A DNA stretch of 64,000 bases from Romboutsia lituseburensis. Lineage in GTDB: Bacteria; Bacillota; Clostridia; Peptostreptococcales; Peptostreptococcaceae. The translations under genes were made by a program, and so were the position numbers. A model generated the notes under the pieces. That model saw only the letters and a list, made by a program, of their open reading frames with translations, searched no databases and was not told where the DNA came from. Where the stretch lies: assembly GCF_024723825.1 (NCBI RefSeq), contig NZ_JANQBQ010000001.1:2852001-2916000 (forward strand), in the 5' to 3' direction. This document shows, piece after piece, positions 17,324-26,723 of this stretch. Positions within the stretch are counted from its first letter, which is position 1. Each line of letters starts with the position of its first letter.

Positions 17324-17456
17324 ACGTCAAAATTAGACAAATTTTAAATATTAATTTAAAAATAGTAACCAAAAAATAGAAATTTAGTATTATATACTAA
17401 GGTCTTTTTATAGGAAGACTTAGGCTTATTAAATTTAGTAAATAGGAGGAAATAAA

Positions 17457-20400
17457 GTGGCACTAACACAACATTTCTCAGCAATTGATAAGGCAATATT
17501 AGTATCTACTGGAAATAGTTTAGTAGTATGTGGAAGTACAACTGCTCCAGATGTAAATACTTCTGACCTTATAAAAACAGATGGTACAACAACTAGAGAT
17601 TGGAGTCAATCAGGAAGTACAGCTAATTTAAATATACTATCTAATAGTACAATTCTTTATGCAGAACTTGTATGGTATTCTACTGTATATAGCAATGTAT
17701 CAGGTTCTTTAGATCTTAGAAGTATACAAGATAATCCAATAACATTTGCCACTTCAAAAGGAAGTTATCAAATAACACCTCAATATACAGATAGTTATAC
17801 TGGTACGTCTGGAACCATAGATAGATATAGAGCAGCTGATGTAACAACTTATGTACAATCTGCACTGTCAGGTAGTTACACTGTAGCTAGTGTTCCTATA
17901 AGTGTTCCTCGTACAGGATTAAGTAATTCAAGAGCTGGATGGTCATTAACAGTAATATATAGAAATGATTCATTTAAGCCACAGCAAATTATTTATGAAT
18001 CAGGTATATCCGTAGCAACTCCAAGTACACCTTTACAAACAACAATATCAGGATTTACAACCCCTTCAACTCCATCAAATTTAAAAGGAAATGTTTTCAT
18101 AGCTGCGGCAAATGGAGAACCTTTAAGTGGGATAGAGAGTGTATCACTAGGTCCATCTTTTGCACAATTAAGTAATATTGGTAATACTGTAAATAGTCCG
18201 AATATAAACCCAGGAACCGCTCCAAACAACCCAGGAAATAACTTTTTTGCAGGGATAATAAATGTAGCCGACCAAACTAACTCTAGTAATGGACTTTTAA
18301 ATATAAATGGTACTAACGGGACTAATAATAACGATGGTTTTGCTCCTATTCAAACATTAGGAGGAAGAAATAAATGGGATATAACAGATGTAGATATATC
18401 TAGCACGCTGATTCCGAATCAAACATTATTAGCAGGACAAATAACTGAAGGTACCGTGGGCGATGGAGTTCAATTAGTAGCATTAGGTGCTCAAGTACTT
18501 GCTCAAGCTCCTGACCTAACAGCTTCTTTGATGTTATATGATATAGATGGTGATGGTCAATATAATGTTGAAGTTGGAGAGCAGATGGTATATGGAATTC
18601 AGATTACTAATAATGGATCTGTAGCAGCTAATAATGTTATGTTATCTACGGTATTAGATCAAAGTTGTACATTTGTTACTAACTCTGTTGTAGTTAATGG
18701 AACTGTTATGAATGGTGCGGATATAACTAAGAGTGTTAATATAGGAAGTGTTCCTACACATGGTATAGTAGATGTAACGTTTACTGTCATAGTGAATAAA
18801 TTACCATCAGGGCCAATAGAGTATAATGGAGTATTATTATATGAAACAGTGAACTATAGCTATCAATTTACATCAGGCCAAAATACTATTACAAACTATG
18901 ATTCAACTAATACAGTTCAAGTAATAGTACAAGAAGGATTATTAAGCATTACAAAGTCAGCTTCTACAACATCTCTTAGTGTAGGAGATACTGTTACTTA
19001 CACAATAAATATAAACAATATAGGTTCAATATCAGCAACAAATATATTGTTCCAAGATAAAGTTAATCAATATTGTTCATTTGTAGATGGAAGTTTATAT
19101 ATAAATGGAACAAATTACCCAGATGATGATCCTACAGTAGGAGTTACTTTACCTGATATGAATGTTGGAGCAAGTACCCAGATAGTATTTGAGTCTAAAG
19201 TAAATTCGCTATCTCCATCAACAAAAGTAAATAACTTATCTTGTGTATCATTTGGATATATATATAATCAATATGGATATCTAAGAGAGCAAACTATATT
19301 TAGTAATAGTACGTCTATACAAGTTAATTATGTAGATGTTATAGGAGAAAGATGTAATAGTAATAATTATCCTAATATAGGAGATACAGTGACTTATACA
19401 TTAAGCTTATCAAATATAGGAAATGAGTCTGCAACTAATGTTCAAGTACAAGAGCCACCAATACCAGGAGTATCATTTGTTACAGGTAGTGTTAAAATAA
19501 ATGGAACATCACAATCAGACTTAAATCCGTTCACTGGATTTACGCTAACAAATCCTATCAACCCTCAGCAGACTACAACTGTAACTTATCAAGTTTTAGT
19601 TAATCAACTTAATCCTGCAAATACAATAGAAAATATTGCTCAAGTTCCATTCAAATATCAAATATCACAAGGCAGTAGTATTATAAGTTCAGAAAAAGAT
19701 TCTAATAAAGTTGATACTATAGCAAATTATGTATGTATGAATATATCTAAAAGTGTAGATAAGGCTTATGCAAGTATAGGCGATACTTTATACTATACAA
19801 TTAATGTAAGTAATAGCGGTAATATAAATGCTACTAATACAATGTTTTTAGATAGCTTACAATCCCAGATATCACTTGTATCAGGATCAGTATATATAAA
19901 TGGAGTATCCTATCCAAATTATGATCCAACGCAAGGATTTACTATAGGAACTATATGTCCAAGTGAAATAGTAGAAATAACTTTTAAAGTTACAGTTAAT
20001 TCTGTTCCTAATCCAAATATAGTATATAACCATGCAAGTTTATTATACAATTATCAGCCAGACCCTAATGCTAGTACATTAATTAATACAGTCTATAGTA
20101 ATACTGTTCAAACTACTATAAATCAAGCCTTATATACTATAACAAAAAGTGTAAATAAAACTTATGCACAATTGGGTGATATACTTGTTTATACAACAAC
20201 TATACAGAATACAGGTACAGTACATTTAACAAATATTATATTTGCAGACTATATTGGTGCTTGGATGAATTTATATCCAGGAACTGTATATGTAAATGGT
20301 GTTAATTATCCAAGCTATGATCCAAGTCAATCATTCTCTATAGAGGATTTACATCCTGGAGAGATAGCGACCATAGTTTTTGCAACTACGATAGTCAAAA

Positions 20401-23400
20401 CACCACCAGTTGGATATATACCAAATATGTCAGAAGCGAATATAACATATCAAGTTAATCCAACTTCTCCTGTAGTAACTAAAACTATATTTTCTAATAC
20501 TGTTGTAACGTATGACCCTCTAGGGACAATAGATTTAGTTAAAAGTGTAGATAAATCATACTCAGTAGTAGGAGACACTTTAACTTACTCATTTACAGCT
20601 ACAAATACAGGAAATACTACTGTAATTAACACTCTATTTAATGATACACTTCAAGCAGAAGCAACATTTGCAACAGGATCTGTTATGGTAAATGGAATAA
20701 GCCAACCTTCATATGATCCAAATAAAGGTTTTACATTAGGAACAATATATATGGGTCAAGTTGTAACTGTCAGTTTCCAAGCGACTATAAATAAGTTACC
20801 AAACCCTAATGTTATTAAAAATAGTGCTACAACAGCATTTAGCTATTATGTAGATCCATCTCAACAACCTGTAACTAAAACTGCAACAAGTAATACTGTC
20901 ACAACAACAATAAATAGTTATTCAGCAACATTAACTAAGAGTGTAGATAAATTATATGCAACGATAGGAGATACTTTAAATTATACTGTCACAGTTAATA
21001 ATACTGGTACAGTATCTTTAACGAATGTTAACTTTATAGATATTATTGCTAATGGTGCAACGTTTGTGCCGGGTTCAGTATATGTAAATGGCGTAAACAA
21101 CCCAAGTGCTAATCCGAATACAGGTTTCTCTATAGGTAATATTAGTGCAGGAGGTAGTGAAGTTATAACATTCCAAGCAACTGTAACAACTGTTCCAACA
21201 CCTCCAACAATAAACAACACAGCTAATATGACATTTGTATATCAATTAACTCCAACATCACCTTATGTAAATGGTAGCTTGACAAGTAACATAGTTACTA
21301 CAAATATAAGTATGATGTCAGTAACCAATACTAAGAGTGTAGACAAAGCATATGCAACGGTTGGGGATACTTTGACTTATACTTCAGTAATAGCTAACAA
21401 TGGTAATATAAATATAACAAATACTAATTTTATAGATAATATACCGAGTAATACGACATTTGTAAAAGAATCGGTAAAAATAAACGGAACACCTTATTCG
21501 AGTTATGATCCAACTGTTGGATTTACTTTAGAAACTATAACTCCAGGATCATCAGCAACAATAGTATTTGAAGTAACAGTAGCAAGTGTTCCAAGTAATG
21601 GATATGTAACAAATACCTCTAATATTAGTTACCAATATCAATTAAATCCAAATTTACCACCTATATCAGCAAATGTAGCTAGTAACTCTGTAACAACTTA
21701 TATAAATATGGGTAATTTGACAATAACTAAAGCTGCAGATAGAAGCATAGTTAAATTAAATAATGTTATAACTTATAATTTTGTGGTAACTAATACAGGT
21801 AACACAAATCTTACTAATTTATCTTTCAAGGATACAATCCAGGGAGAATCTTCATTTAATACAGGATCAGTATATATAAATGGAGTTAATCAACCAAGCT
21901 TAAATCTTAACAATGGATTTAGTTTAAGTGATATACCTGTAGGACAGCAAACTACAATTAGTTTTACAGTAACAGCTAATTCAATACCATTAAATAATGA
22001 GTTATTAAATACTGGTAGTGTAACTTACTCATATCATATAGATCCTAAAGGAAGCCCTACAACAAAGACAGCAACATCTAACCAAACGACAGTTTATGTT
22101 TATGATACTATAATGTCTGCTAATAAATCAGTAGACAAATCAATAGCTAAAATTGGAGATACTTTAAACTTTACAATTAATGTAAGTAATGAAGGCAATG
22201 TGTCAGCTAAACAAGTATTATTTGAAGATATATTAGATTTAAATATATCATTTGTTACTGATTCAGTATATATAAATGGAAATCAAGAAAAAGGGTATGA
22301 TCCTAATAAAGGATTCTCATTACAAGATATAGAGGCAGGTTCAACTACAACAGTAACTTTCGAGGCTACAGTAAAAACCAGACCGGCTAACAATATAGTT
22401 TACAACTATGCTGTAATTAATTATGAATATACTGTAGGTCAACAAACTACACAAGCAGCTATAAATACTAATACTACTCAAACTTATGTTGCAGTTGGAG
22501 AGTTAACAATTGCTAAATCAGTAGATAAGATATATGCTACAGTTGGAGATAACTTATCATACAGCGTAACTATAACAAATACAGGTTCAGTAAATGCAAC
22601 TAAGTTAGCATTCCAAGATTTAATACCAAATGGAGCTACTTTTAACACAAGTTCAGTAGTTATAGATGGTATATCTCAATCAACATTTAATCCGAATACA
22701 GGATTTAATTTAAGTGACTTGATACCAAATCAATCTCATACAGTGGTATTTAGTGTTAATGTTAGCTCATTACCAGCAAGTGGAGAAATAGATAATACTG
22801 CTGATGTAACGTTCACTTATCAGTTAACTCCATCAGATAGTCCTGTTACAACGACAACTCCTTCTAATACTGTTAAAACATATATAGAAGTGTGTATGTT
22901 AAATCTTGCAAAAGTAGTAGATAAGTCATATGCAACGATAGGGGATACTTTAAACTATAGTATAACTATAAATAATACAGGAAATGCTAATGCTACTAAT
23001 ATAGTATTCAAAGATATGATTCAATCAAATGCTACATTTGTTAGTGGATCTGTAAAAATAAATGGAACAACTCAATCAACTTATGATCCAAATAAAGGAT
23101 TTATTTTATCTGATATACCTGGATATGGAACTACTACGGTAACATTTGCAGTAACAGTTCAGACTTTACCAACAAGCTACATTATTTACAATGCAGCTAC
23201 AACATCTTATAGTTACTATATAAATCCAAATAACCCTATTATAACAACACAATCAACAAGTAATACAGTAACGACAATGATAAATATAGGATTACTTACA
23301 GCTACTAAATCAGTTAGTAAAGCATACGCAACAGTAGGAGATATATTGACTTATACAGTAAATATAGTAAATACAGGTAATGTAGTGGCTAGTTCTATAA

Positions 23401-25553
23401 ACTTTAGAGATGTTATACCAACTGGATTAACTTTTGTAACAGGGTCAGTGACTATAAATGGAACATTTTATACAACGTATGATCCTTATGCAAGTTTCAC
23501 ATTAGGTAATATATCACCTGGTGCTACTGTAGTTGTTACATTTAATGCCGCTGTAGCATCTTTACCAACTCCATCATTAGTAAGCAATACAGCAAATATA
23601 ACTTTCTCATATTATGTAAATCCAAGTGGATCTATTATAGTAGCGCAAGTTAACTCTAATACAGTAACTACTCAAATAAATGTTGGAACAATAACACTTA
23701 CAAAGAGCGTAGACAAATCATATTCTACTATGGGTAATATATTGACTTATACAGTTGTAATAAATAATACTGGTAACGTAGATGCAAGTAATGTGATATT
23801 TACAGATAACTTACAAATGGATGTTACATTTAATGAGGGATCTGTAATAGTTAATGGTAAGTCTGAGCCGACTTATGATCCAACTAAAGGATTTATCATA
23901 GGAACAATATCAACATTAGGCTATGCTACTGTATCATTTACAGTTACTGTTATACCTGCACCAACTCAGAGCACAGTACTAAACTTTGTAGTAGGAACAT
24001 TCTCTTATAAGGTAGATCCTAATGGTCAATATTATAGCAACTCAGTTCAATCTAATACAGTATCAACTATTATAGTAATACCTAGCTTAACTGCAACTAA
24101 GGTAGTAGATAAAGCGTATGCAACTATAGGAGATACTCTAAACTATAATGTATCAGTTCAAAACACAGGGAATACAACTATATCACAATTATTCTTTACA
24201 GATTTCTTATCTAATGGTGCAGTATTTAAATCAGGAACTTTAGTAATAGATGGAGTAAGTTATCAAAATTATGATCCTACTGTTGGATTTAATTTGCCAA
24301 ATAGCCTTATAGCTGGAAATACATCTTTGGTTCAATTCCAAGCAACAGTAACAGCACTTCCATCACCACCACAAGTAACGAATTATGCATTAGTTAATGG
24401 AGTATATTATGTAAATCCTCAAGGATCAACTTATCCGATAAGTGCAACATCAAATACAGTAACTACTAATATAAACTTAGGTAGTTTATCTAATACAAAA
24501 ACTGTAGATAAGATGTATGCTAGCGTTAATGATACAGTAACTTACACTTCAACGATAACTAATACAGGTAACATAAATGCTACCAGTATACAATTTATAG
24601 ATTCATTACAATCAGCATTGACTTATGTATCAGGGACTGTAACTATAAATGGAGTAGTATATCCATCATTAGACCCAACAGTTGGATTCTCATTGTCAGA
24701 CTTAGCTCCAGGTCAAACAGTAACGGTAGTATTCAGTGCTAAGATAAATTCGCTACCAACACCACCATATGTAACAAATACTTCTAGTGCTCAATTTAGT
24801 TATTATATAAACCCTAATACAGCTATAATAACTAAGACTCAAAACAGTAATACTGTAACAACTAACGTTGTTTTAGGTAAGATAAATACTACAAAAGCTG
24901 TAGATAAACCAATAGCTACACTAGGAGATATTTTAACTTATACAGTAACATTGACTAATGTAGGGAATGTTATAGATAATAATGTATTATTCCAAGATAC
25001 ACCATCTACCGGAGTAACATTTAATAAAGGAAGTGTAACTGTAAATGGAACTAGCCAGCCAACATATGATCCAACAGCTGGATTTAGCCTTGGTAATATA
25101 GGAATAGGTAATGTCGTAACTGTAATATTTACTGTAACTGTGAAGTCAGTACCTTCAAGTAATCAAGTAACAAACCAAGCTATTATTCCTTTCCAATATG
25201 TAGTTGATCCAAAACAAAATCCGTACAGTAGCACAAGTTATTCAAATACTGTAACAACAAATATTGCATATGGTAATTTAAGCGTAAATAAATCAGTAAA
25301 CAAACAATTTGCTACGATAGGAGATACGATAACTTATACAGTTGTAGTTACTAATGTAGGTAATATAAATGCAACTAATGTTGTATTCTTAGACCCAACT
25401 CCTCAAAACTCTATATTTGTATTAAGATCAGTAACTATAAATGGTGTAGCATACCCAGATTACAATCCATCTGCTGGATTTAACTTAAATACAATGACGC
25501 CAGGTCAAATTATAACAGTAGTATATCAAGTTCAAGTTATAGATTTATGTTAA
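17457..25553 (+). CDS. giant DUF11-repeat protein (2698 residues), probable spore-surface filament or appendage subunit
   Basis: The protein has an N-terminal domain of about 350 residues that I cannot assign (it includes DGTTTRDWSQSG and NNDGFAPIQTLGGRNKWD) and then 18 DUF11 modules of about 132 residues. A typical module opens with KSVDKxYATxGDTLTYT, continues with a TGxxxATN strand, TFVxGSVxING, YDPxxGF and PGxxxTVxF, and closes with SNTVTT. The 18th module stops after its TVVYQVQV strand and ends in IDLC, so its last strands are missing. The start is a GTG with GGAGG upstream. No signal peptide, sortase motif or membrane helix is seen, so ordinary secretion is unlikely; mother-cell synthesis and assembly on the spore would explain this. 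DUF11 modules are Ig-like and in other proteins are often isopeptide-stabilised. Confidence 0.8.
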   Translation: MALTQHFSAIDKAILVSTGNSLVVCGSTTAPDVNTSDLIKTDGTTTRDWSQSGSTANLNILSNSTILYAELVWYSTVYSNVSGSLDLRSIQDNPITFATSKGSYQITPQYTDSYTGTSGTIDRYRAADVTTYVQSALSGSYTVASVPISVPRTGLSNSRAGWSLTVIYRNDSFKPQQIIYESGISVATPSTPLQTTISGFTTPSTPSNLKGNVFIAAANGEPLSGIESVSLGPSFAQLSNIGNTVNSPNINPGTAPNNPGNNFFAGIINVADQTNSSNGLLNINGTNGTNNNDGFAPIQTLGGRNKWDITDVDISSTLIPNQTLLAGQITEGTVGDGVQLVALGAQVLAQAPDLTASLMLYDIDGDGQYNVEVGEQMVYGIQITNNGSVAANNVMLSTVLDQSCTFVTNSVVVNGTVMNGADITKSVNIGSVPTHGIVDVTFTVIVNKLPSGPIEYNGVLLYETVNYSYQFTSGQNTITNYDSTNTVQVIVQEGLLSITKSASTTSLSVGDTVTYTININNIGSISATNILFQDKVNQYCSFVDGSLYINGTNYPDDDPTVGVTLPDMNVGASTQIVFESKVNSLSPSTKVNNLSCVSFGYIYNQYGYLREQTIFSNSTSIQVNYVDVIGERCNSNNYPNIGDTVTYTLSLSNIGNESATNVQVQEPPIPGVSFVTGSVKINGTSQSDLNPFTGFTLTNPINPQQTTTVTYQVLVNQLNPANTIENIAQVPFKYQISQGSSIISSEKDSNKVDTIANYVCMNISKSVDKAYASIGDTLYYTINVSNSGNINATNTMFLDSLQSQISLVSGSVYINGVSYPNYDPTQGFTIGTICPSEIVEITFKVTVNSVPNPNIVYNHASLLYNYQPDPNASTLINTVYSNTVQTTINQALYTITKSVNKTYAQLGDILVYTTTIQNTGTVHLTNIIFADYIGAWMNLYPGTVYVNGVNYPSYDPSQSFSIEDLHPGEIATIVFATTIVKTPPVGYIPNMSEANITYQVNPTSPVVTKTIFSNTVVTYDPLGTIDLVKSVDKSYSVVGDTLTYSFTATNTGNTTVINTLFNDTLQAEATFATGSVMVNGISQPSYDPNKGFTLGTIYMGQVVTVSFQATINKLPNPNVIKNSATTAFSYYVDPSQQPVTKTATSNTVTTTINSYSATLTKSVDKLYATIGDTLNYTVTVNNTGTVSLTNVNFIDIIANGATFVPGSVYVNGVNNPSANPNTGFSIGNISAGGSEVITFQATVTTVPTPPTINNTANMTFVYQLTPTSPYVNGSLTSNIVTTNISMMSVTNTKSVDKAYATVGDTLTYTSVIANNGNINITNTNFIDNIPSNTTFVKESVKINGTPYSSYDPTVGFTLETITPGSSATIVFEVTVASVPSNGYVTNTSNISYQYQLNPNLPPISANVASNSVTTYINMGNLTITKAADRSIVKLNNVITYNFVVTNTGNTNLTNLSFKDTIQGESSFNTGSVYINGVNQPSLNLNNGFSLSDIPVGQQTTISFTVTANSIPLNNELLNTGSVTYSYHIDPKGSPTTKTATSNQTTVYVYDTIMSANKSVDKSIAKIGDTLNFTINVSNEGNVSAKQVLFEDILDLNISFVTDSVYINGNQEKGYDPNKGFSLQDIEAGSTTTVTFEATVKTRPANNIVYNYAVINYEYTVGQQTTQAAINTNTTQTYVAVGELTIAKSVDKIYATVGDNLSYSVTITNTGSVNATKLAFQDLIPNGATFNTSSVVIDGISQSTFNPNTGFNLSDLIPNQSHTVVFSVNVSSLPASGEIDNTADVTFTYQLTPSDSPVTTTTPSNTVKTYIEVCMLNLAKVVDKSYATIGDTLNYSITINNTGNANATNIVFKDMIQSNATFVSGSVKINGTTQSTYDPNKGFILSDIPGYGTTTVTFAVTVQTLPTSYIIYNAATTSYSYYINPNNPIITTQSTSNTVTTMINIGLLTATKSVSKAYATVGDILTYTVNIVNTGNVVASSINFRDVIPTGLTFVTGSVTINGTFYTTYDPYASFTLGNISPGATVVVTFNAAVASLPTPSLVSNTANITFSYYVNPSGSIIVAQVNSNTVTTQINVGTITLTKSVDKSYSTMGNILTYTVVINNTGNVDASNVIFTDNLQMDVTFNEGSVIVNGKSEPTYDPTKGFIIGTISTLGYATVSFTVTVIPAPTQSTVLNFVVGTFSYKVDPNGQYYSNSVQSNTVSTIIVIPSLTATKVVDKAYATIGDTLNYNVSVQNTGNTTISQLFFTDFLSNGAVFKSGTLVIDGVSYQNYDPTVGFNLPNSLIAGNTSLVQFQATVTALPSPPQVTNYALVNGVYYVNPQGSTYPISATSNTVTTNINLGSLSNTKTVDKMYASVNDTVTYTSTITNTGNINATSIQFIDSLQSALTYVSGTVTINGVVYPSLDPTVGFSLSDLAPGQTVTVVFSAKINSLPTPPYVTNTSSAQFSYYINPNTAIITKTQNSNTVTTNVVLGKINTTKAVDKPIATLGDILTYTVTLTNVGNVIDNNVLFQDTPSTGVTFNKGSVTVNGTSQPTYDPTAGFSLGNIGIGNVVTVIFTVTVKSVPSSNQVTNQAIIPFQYVVDPKQNPYSSTSYSNTVTTNIAYGNLSVNKSVNKQFATIGDTITYTVVVTNVGNINATNVVFLDPTPQNSIFVLRSVTINGVAYPDYNPSAGFNLNTMTPGQIITVVYQVQVIDLC
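18510..25550 (+). repeat. array of 18 DUF11-coding modules, period about 395 bp
   Basis: The KSVDK-type codons recur at about 19749, 20143, 20539, 20938, 21333, 21729, 22123, 22515, 22911, 23307, 23702, 24099, 24498, 24894 and 25288, giving a period of 392-399 bp. Three more diverged modules precede them. The units differ at DNA level throughout, so the array is old rather than a recent expansion. Confidence 0.88.
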
Positions 25554-25578
25554 ACTAAAAATAGCTTATTAGAGAAAG

Positions 25579-25608
25579 AGATCCCTTAATATTTTAAGGG
25601 ATCTTTTA
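25579..25608 (+). terminator. intrinsic terminator of the giant DUF11 gene
   Basis: Stem AGATCCCTTAA and complement with a four-base loop, followed by TTTA. Confidence 0.8.
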
Positions 25609-25757
25609 TATATATTTGAAGATATATAAATTGAATTATACTCAAGAAACGTTTATAAAGATAATTTTATAGGATATATTAAAAAAGTAATGTCACTGAT
25701 ATGATATAATGAACAAAATGGTATAGAGTATAAACTAATTTATTTTGGAGGATAGAT

Positions 25758-26222
25758 ATGGATAAAAAATTTTTTGCTTATTATGATTCACCTGTGGGTA
25801 TTTTAGAAATATGTACAACAGAAAATGAATTGATTTCAGTGTTATACGTAGAGGATGCAAACGAATCTTCAGAATGTCCAGAGATTTTACAAGAGGTTAT
25901 AAAACAATTAGATGAATATTTCAATGGAGATAGAAAAGATTTTGATATAAAATTCAAATTAAAAGGAACTGAATTTCAAAAAAAGGTATGGACTGCATTA
26001 ACGGACATACCATATGGTGAGACTGTTTCATACAAAAATATTGCTACGAAAATAGGTAATGAAAAAGCAGTAAGGGCAGTAGGTAGTACTAATGGTAAAA
26101 ATATTATAAATATAATAGTTCCTTGTCATAGAGTAATTGGAGCAAATAAAAGTTTAACTGGATATGGTGGAGGACTTCACAGAAAATCATGGCTTTTAAA
26201 ACATGAAGGCAGTATTGAATAA
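25758..26222 (+). CDS. ogt: methylated-DNA--protein-cysteine S-methyltransferase (O6-alkylguanine repair)
   Basis: A 154-residue suicide repair protein that moves an alkyl group from O6-alkylguanine to Cys123 in the invariant PCHRV motif. The upstream helix-turn-helix segment (VWTALTDIPYGETVSYKNIA) and the GYGGGLHRKSWLL closing motif are normal. GGAGG precedes the ATG. It is the first gene of a short run with a GNAT and a MATE gene. Together with the Ada-like regulator at 0.5 kb it covers the functions of a full Ada protein in two separate genes. Confidence 0.93.
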   Translation: MDKKFFAYYDSPVGILEICTTENELISVLYVEDANESSECPEILQEVIKQLDEYFNGDRKDFDIKFKLKGTEFQKKVWTALTDIPYGETVSYKNIATKIGNEKAVRAVGSTNGKNIINIIVPCHRVIGANKSLTGYGGGLHRKSWLLKHEGSIE

Positions 26223-26249
26223 TTAACTAAATTAGGAGAAGTTCAAAGT

Positions 26250-26723
26250 ATGAGTTTAACTATAAAAAATATTAATGAAAAAAATAGAGAAGACATCTTA
26301 GGGCTAAAAGTATTGAAATCACAGGAGAATTTTATAGAAACTATAGAAGAATGTTTAGATGAAGCAAGTGAAGATTCAAAATGGAGAACGGTTGGAATAT
26401 ATGATGAAGATATAGCAGTAGGTTTTGCTATGTATGCTTTATTTTTAGATGAGGGTAAAAATGGAAGGGTATGGCTAGATAGATTTTTAATCTCACAAGA
26501 ACATCAAGGCAAAGGATATGGTGAGAATGGCATTAAACTTTTAATAAAACAATTATATCGTGAATATGGATATAAAAAAATATACCTAAGCGTATATGAT
26601 ATAAACAAAAATGCTATAGGTTTATATAAAAAAATAGGCTTTGATTTTAATGGAGACGTTGATTTAAAAGGCGAAAAAGTAATGGTAATAAATTTAGATA
26701 ATATGGAGAATTTGAATGATTAA
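26250..26723 (+). CDS. GNAT-family N-acetyltransferase (spermine/spermidine-type)
   Basis: A 157-residue GNAT. The acetyl-CoA pyrophosphate loop is visible as HQGKGYG (about 90-96), followed by YKKIYLSVYDINKNAIGLYKKIGF, the usual final strands. The pattern with VWLDRFLI resembles SpeG/PaiA-like polyamine acetyltransferases, but the substrate is not certain. AGGAG lies upstream, 27 bases after ogt, and the stop overlaps the MATE gene start by eight bases, so it is co-translated with that exporter. Confidence 0.85.
   Translation: MSLTIKNINEKNREDILGLKVLKSQENFIETIEECLDEASEDSKWRTVGIYDEDIAVGFAMYALFLDEGKNGRVWLDRFLISQEHQGKGYGENGIKLLIKQLYREYGYKKIYLSVYDINKNAIGLYKKIGFDFNGDVDLKGEKVMVINLDNMENLND

Noticed and set aside
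17391-17399. TATATACTA as a sigma-K promoter for the giant DUF11 gene
   Set aside because: No AC stands 16-17 bases upstream (the nearest is 21 away), so I could not assign a promoter.
20981-21220. Minus-strand frames inside the giant DUF11 gene (also 17993-18229)
   Set aside because: They are shadow frames of the repeat codons, without ribosome sites or recognisable content.
18510-25550. A CRISPR-like or DNA satellite array with 395-base period
   Set aside because: The periodicity is that of protein modules in one long frame; DNA units differ and there are no spacer units.
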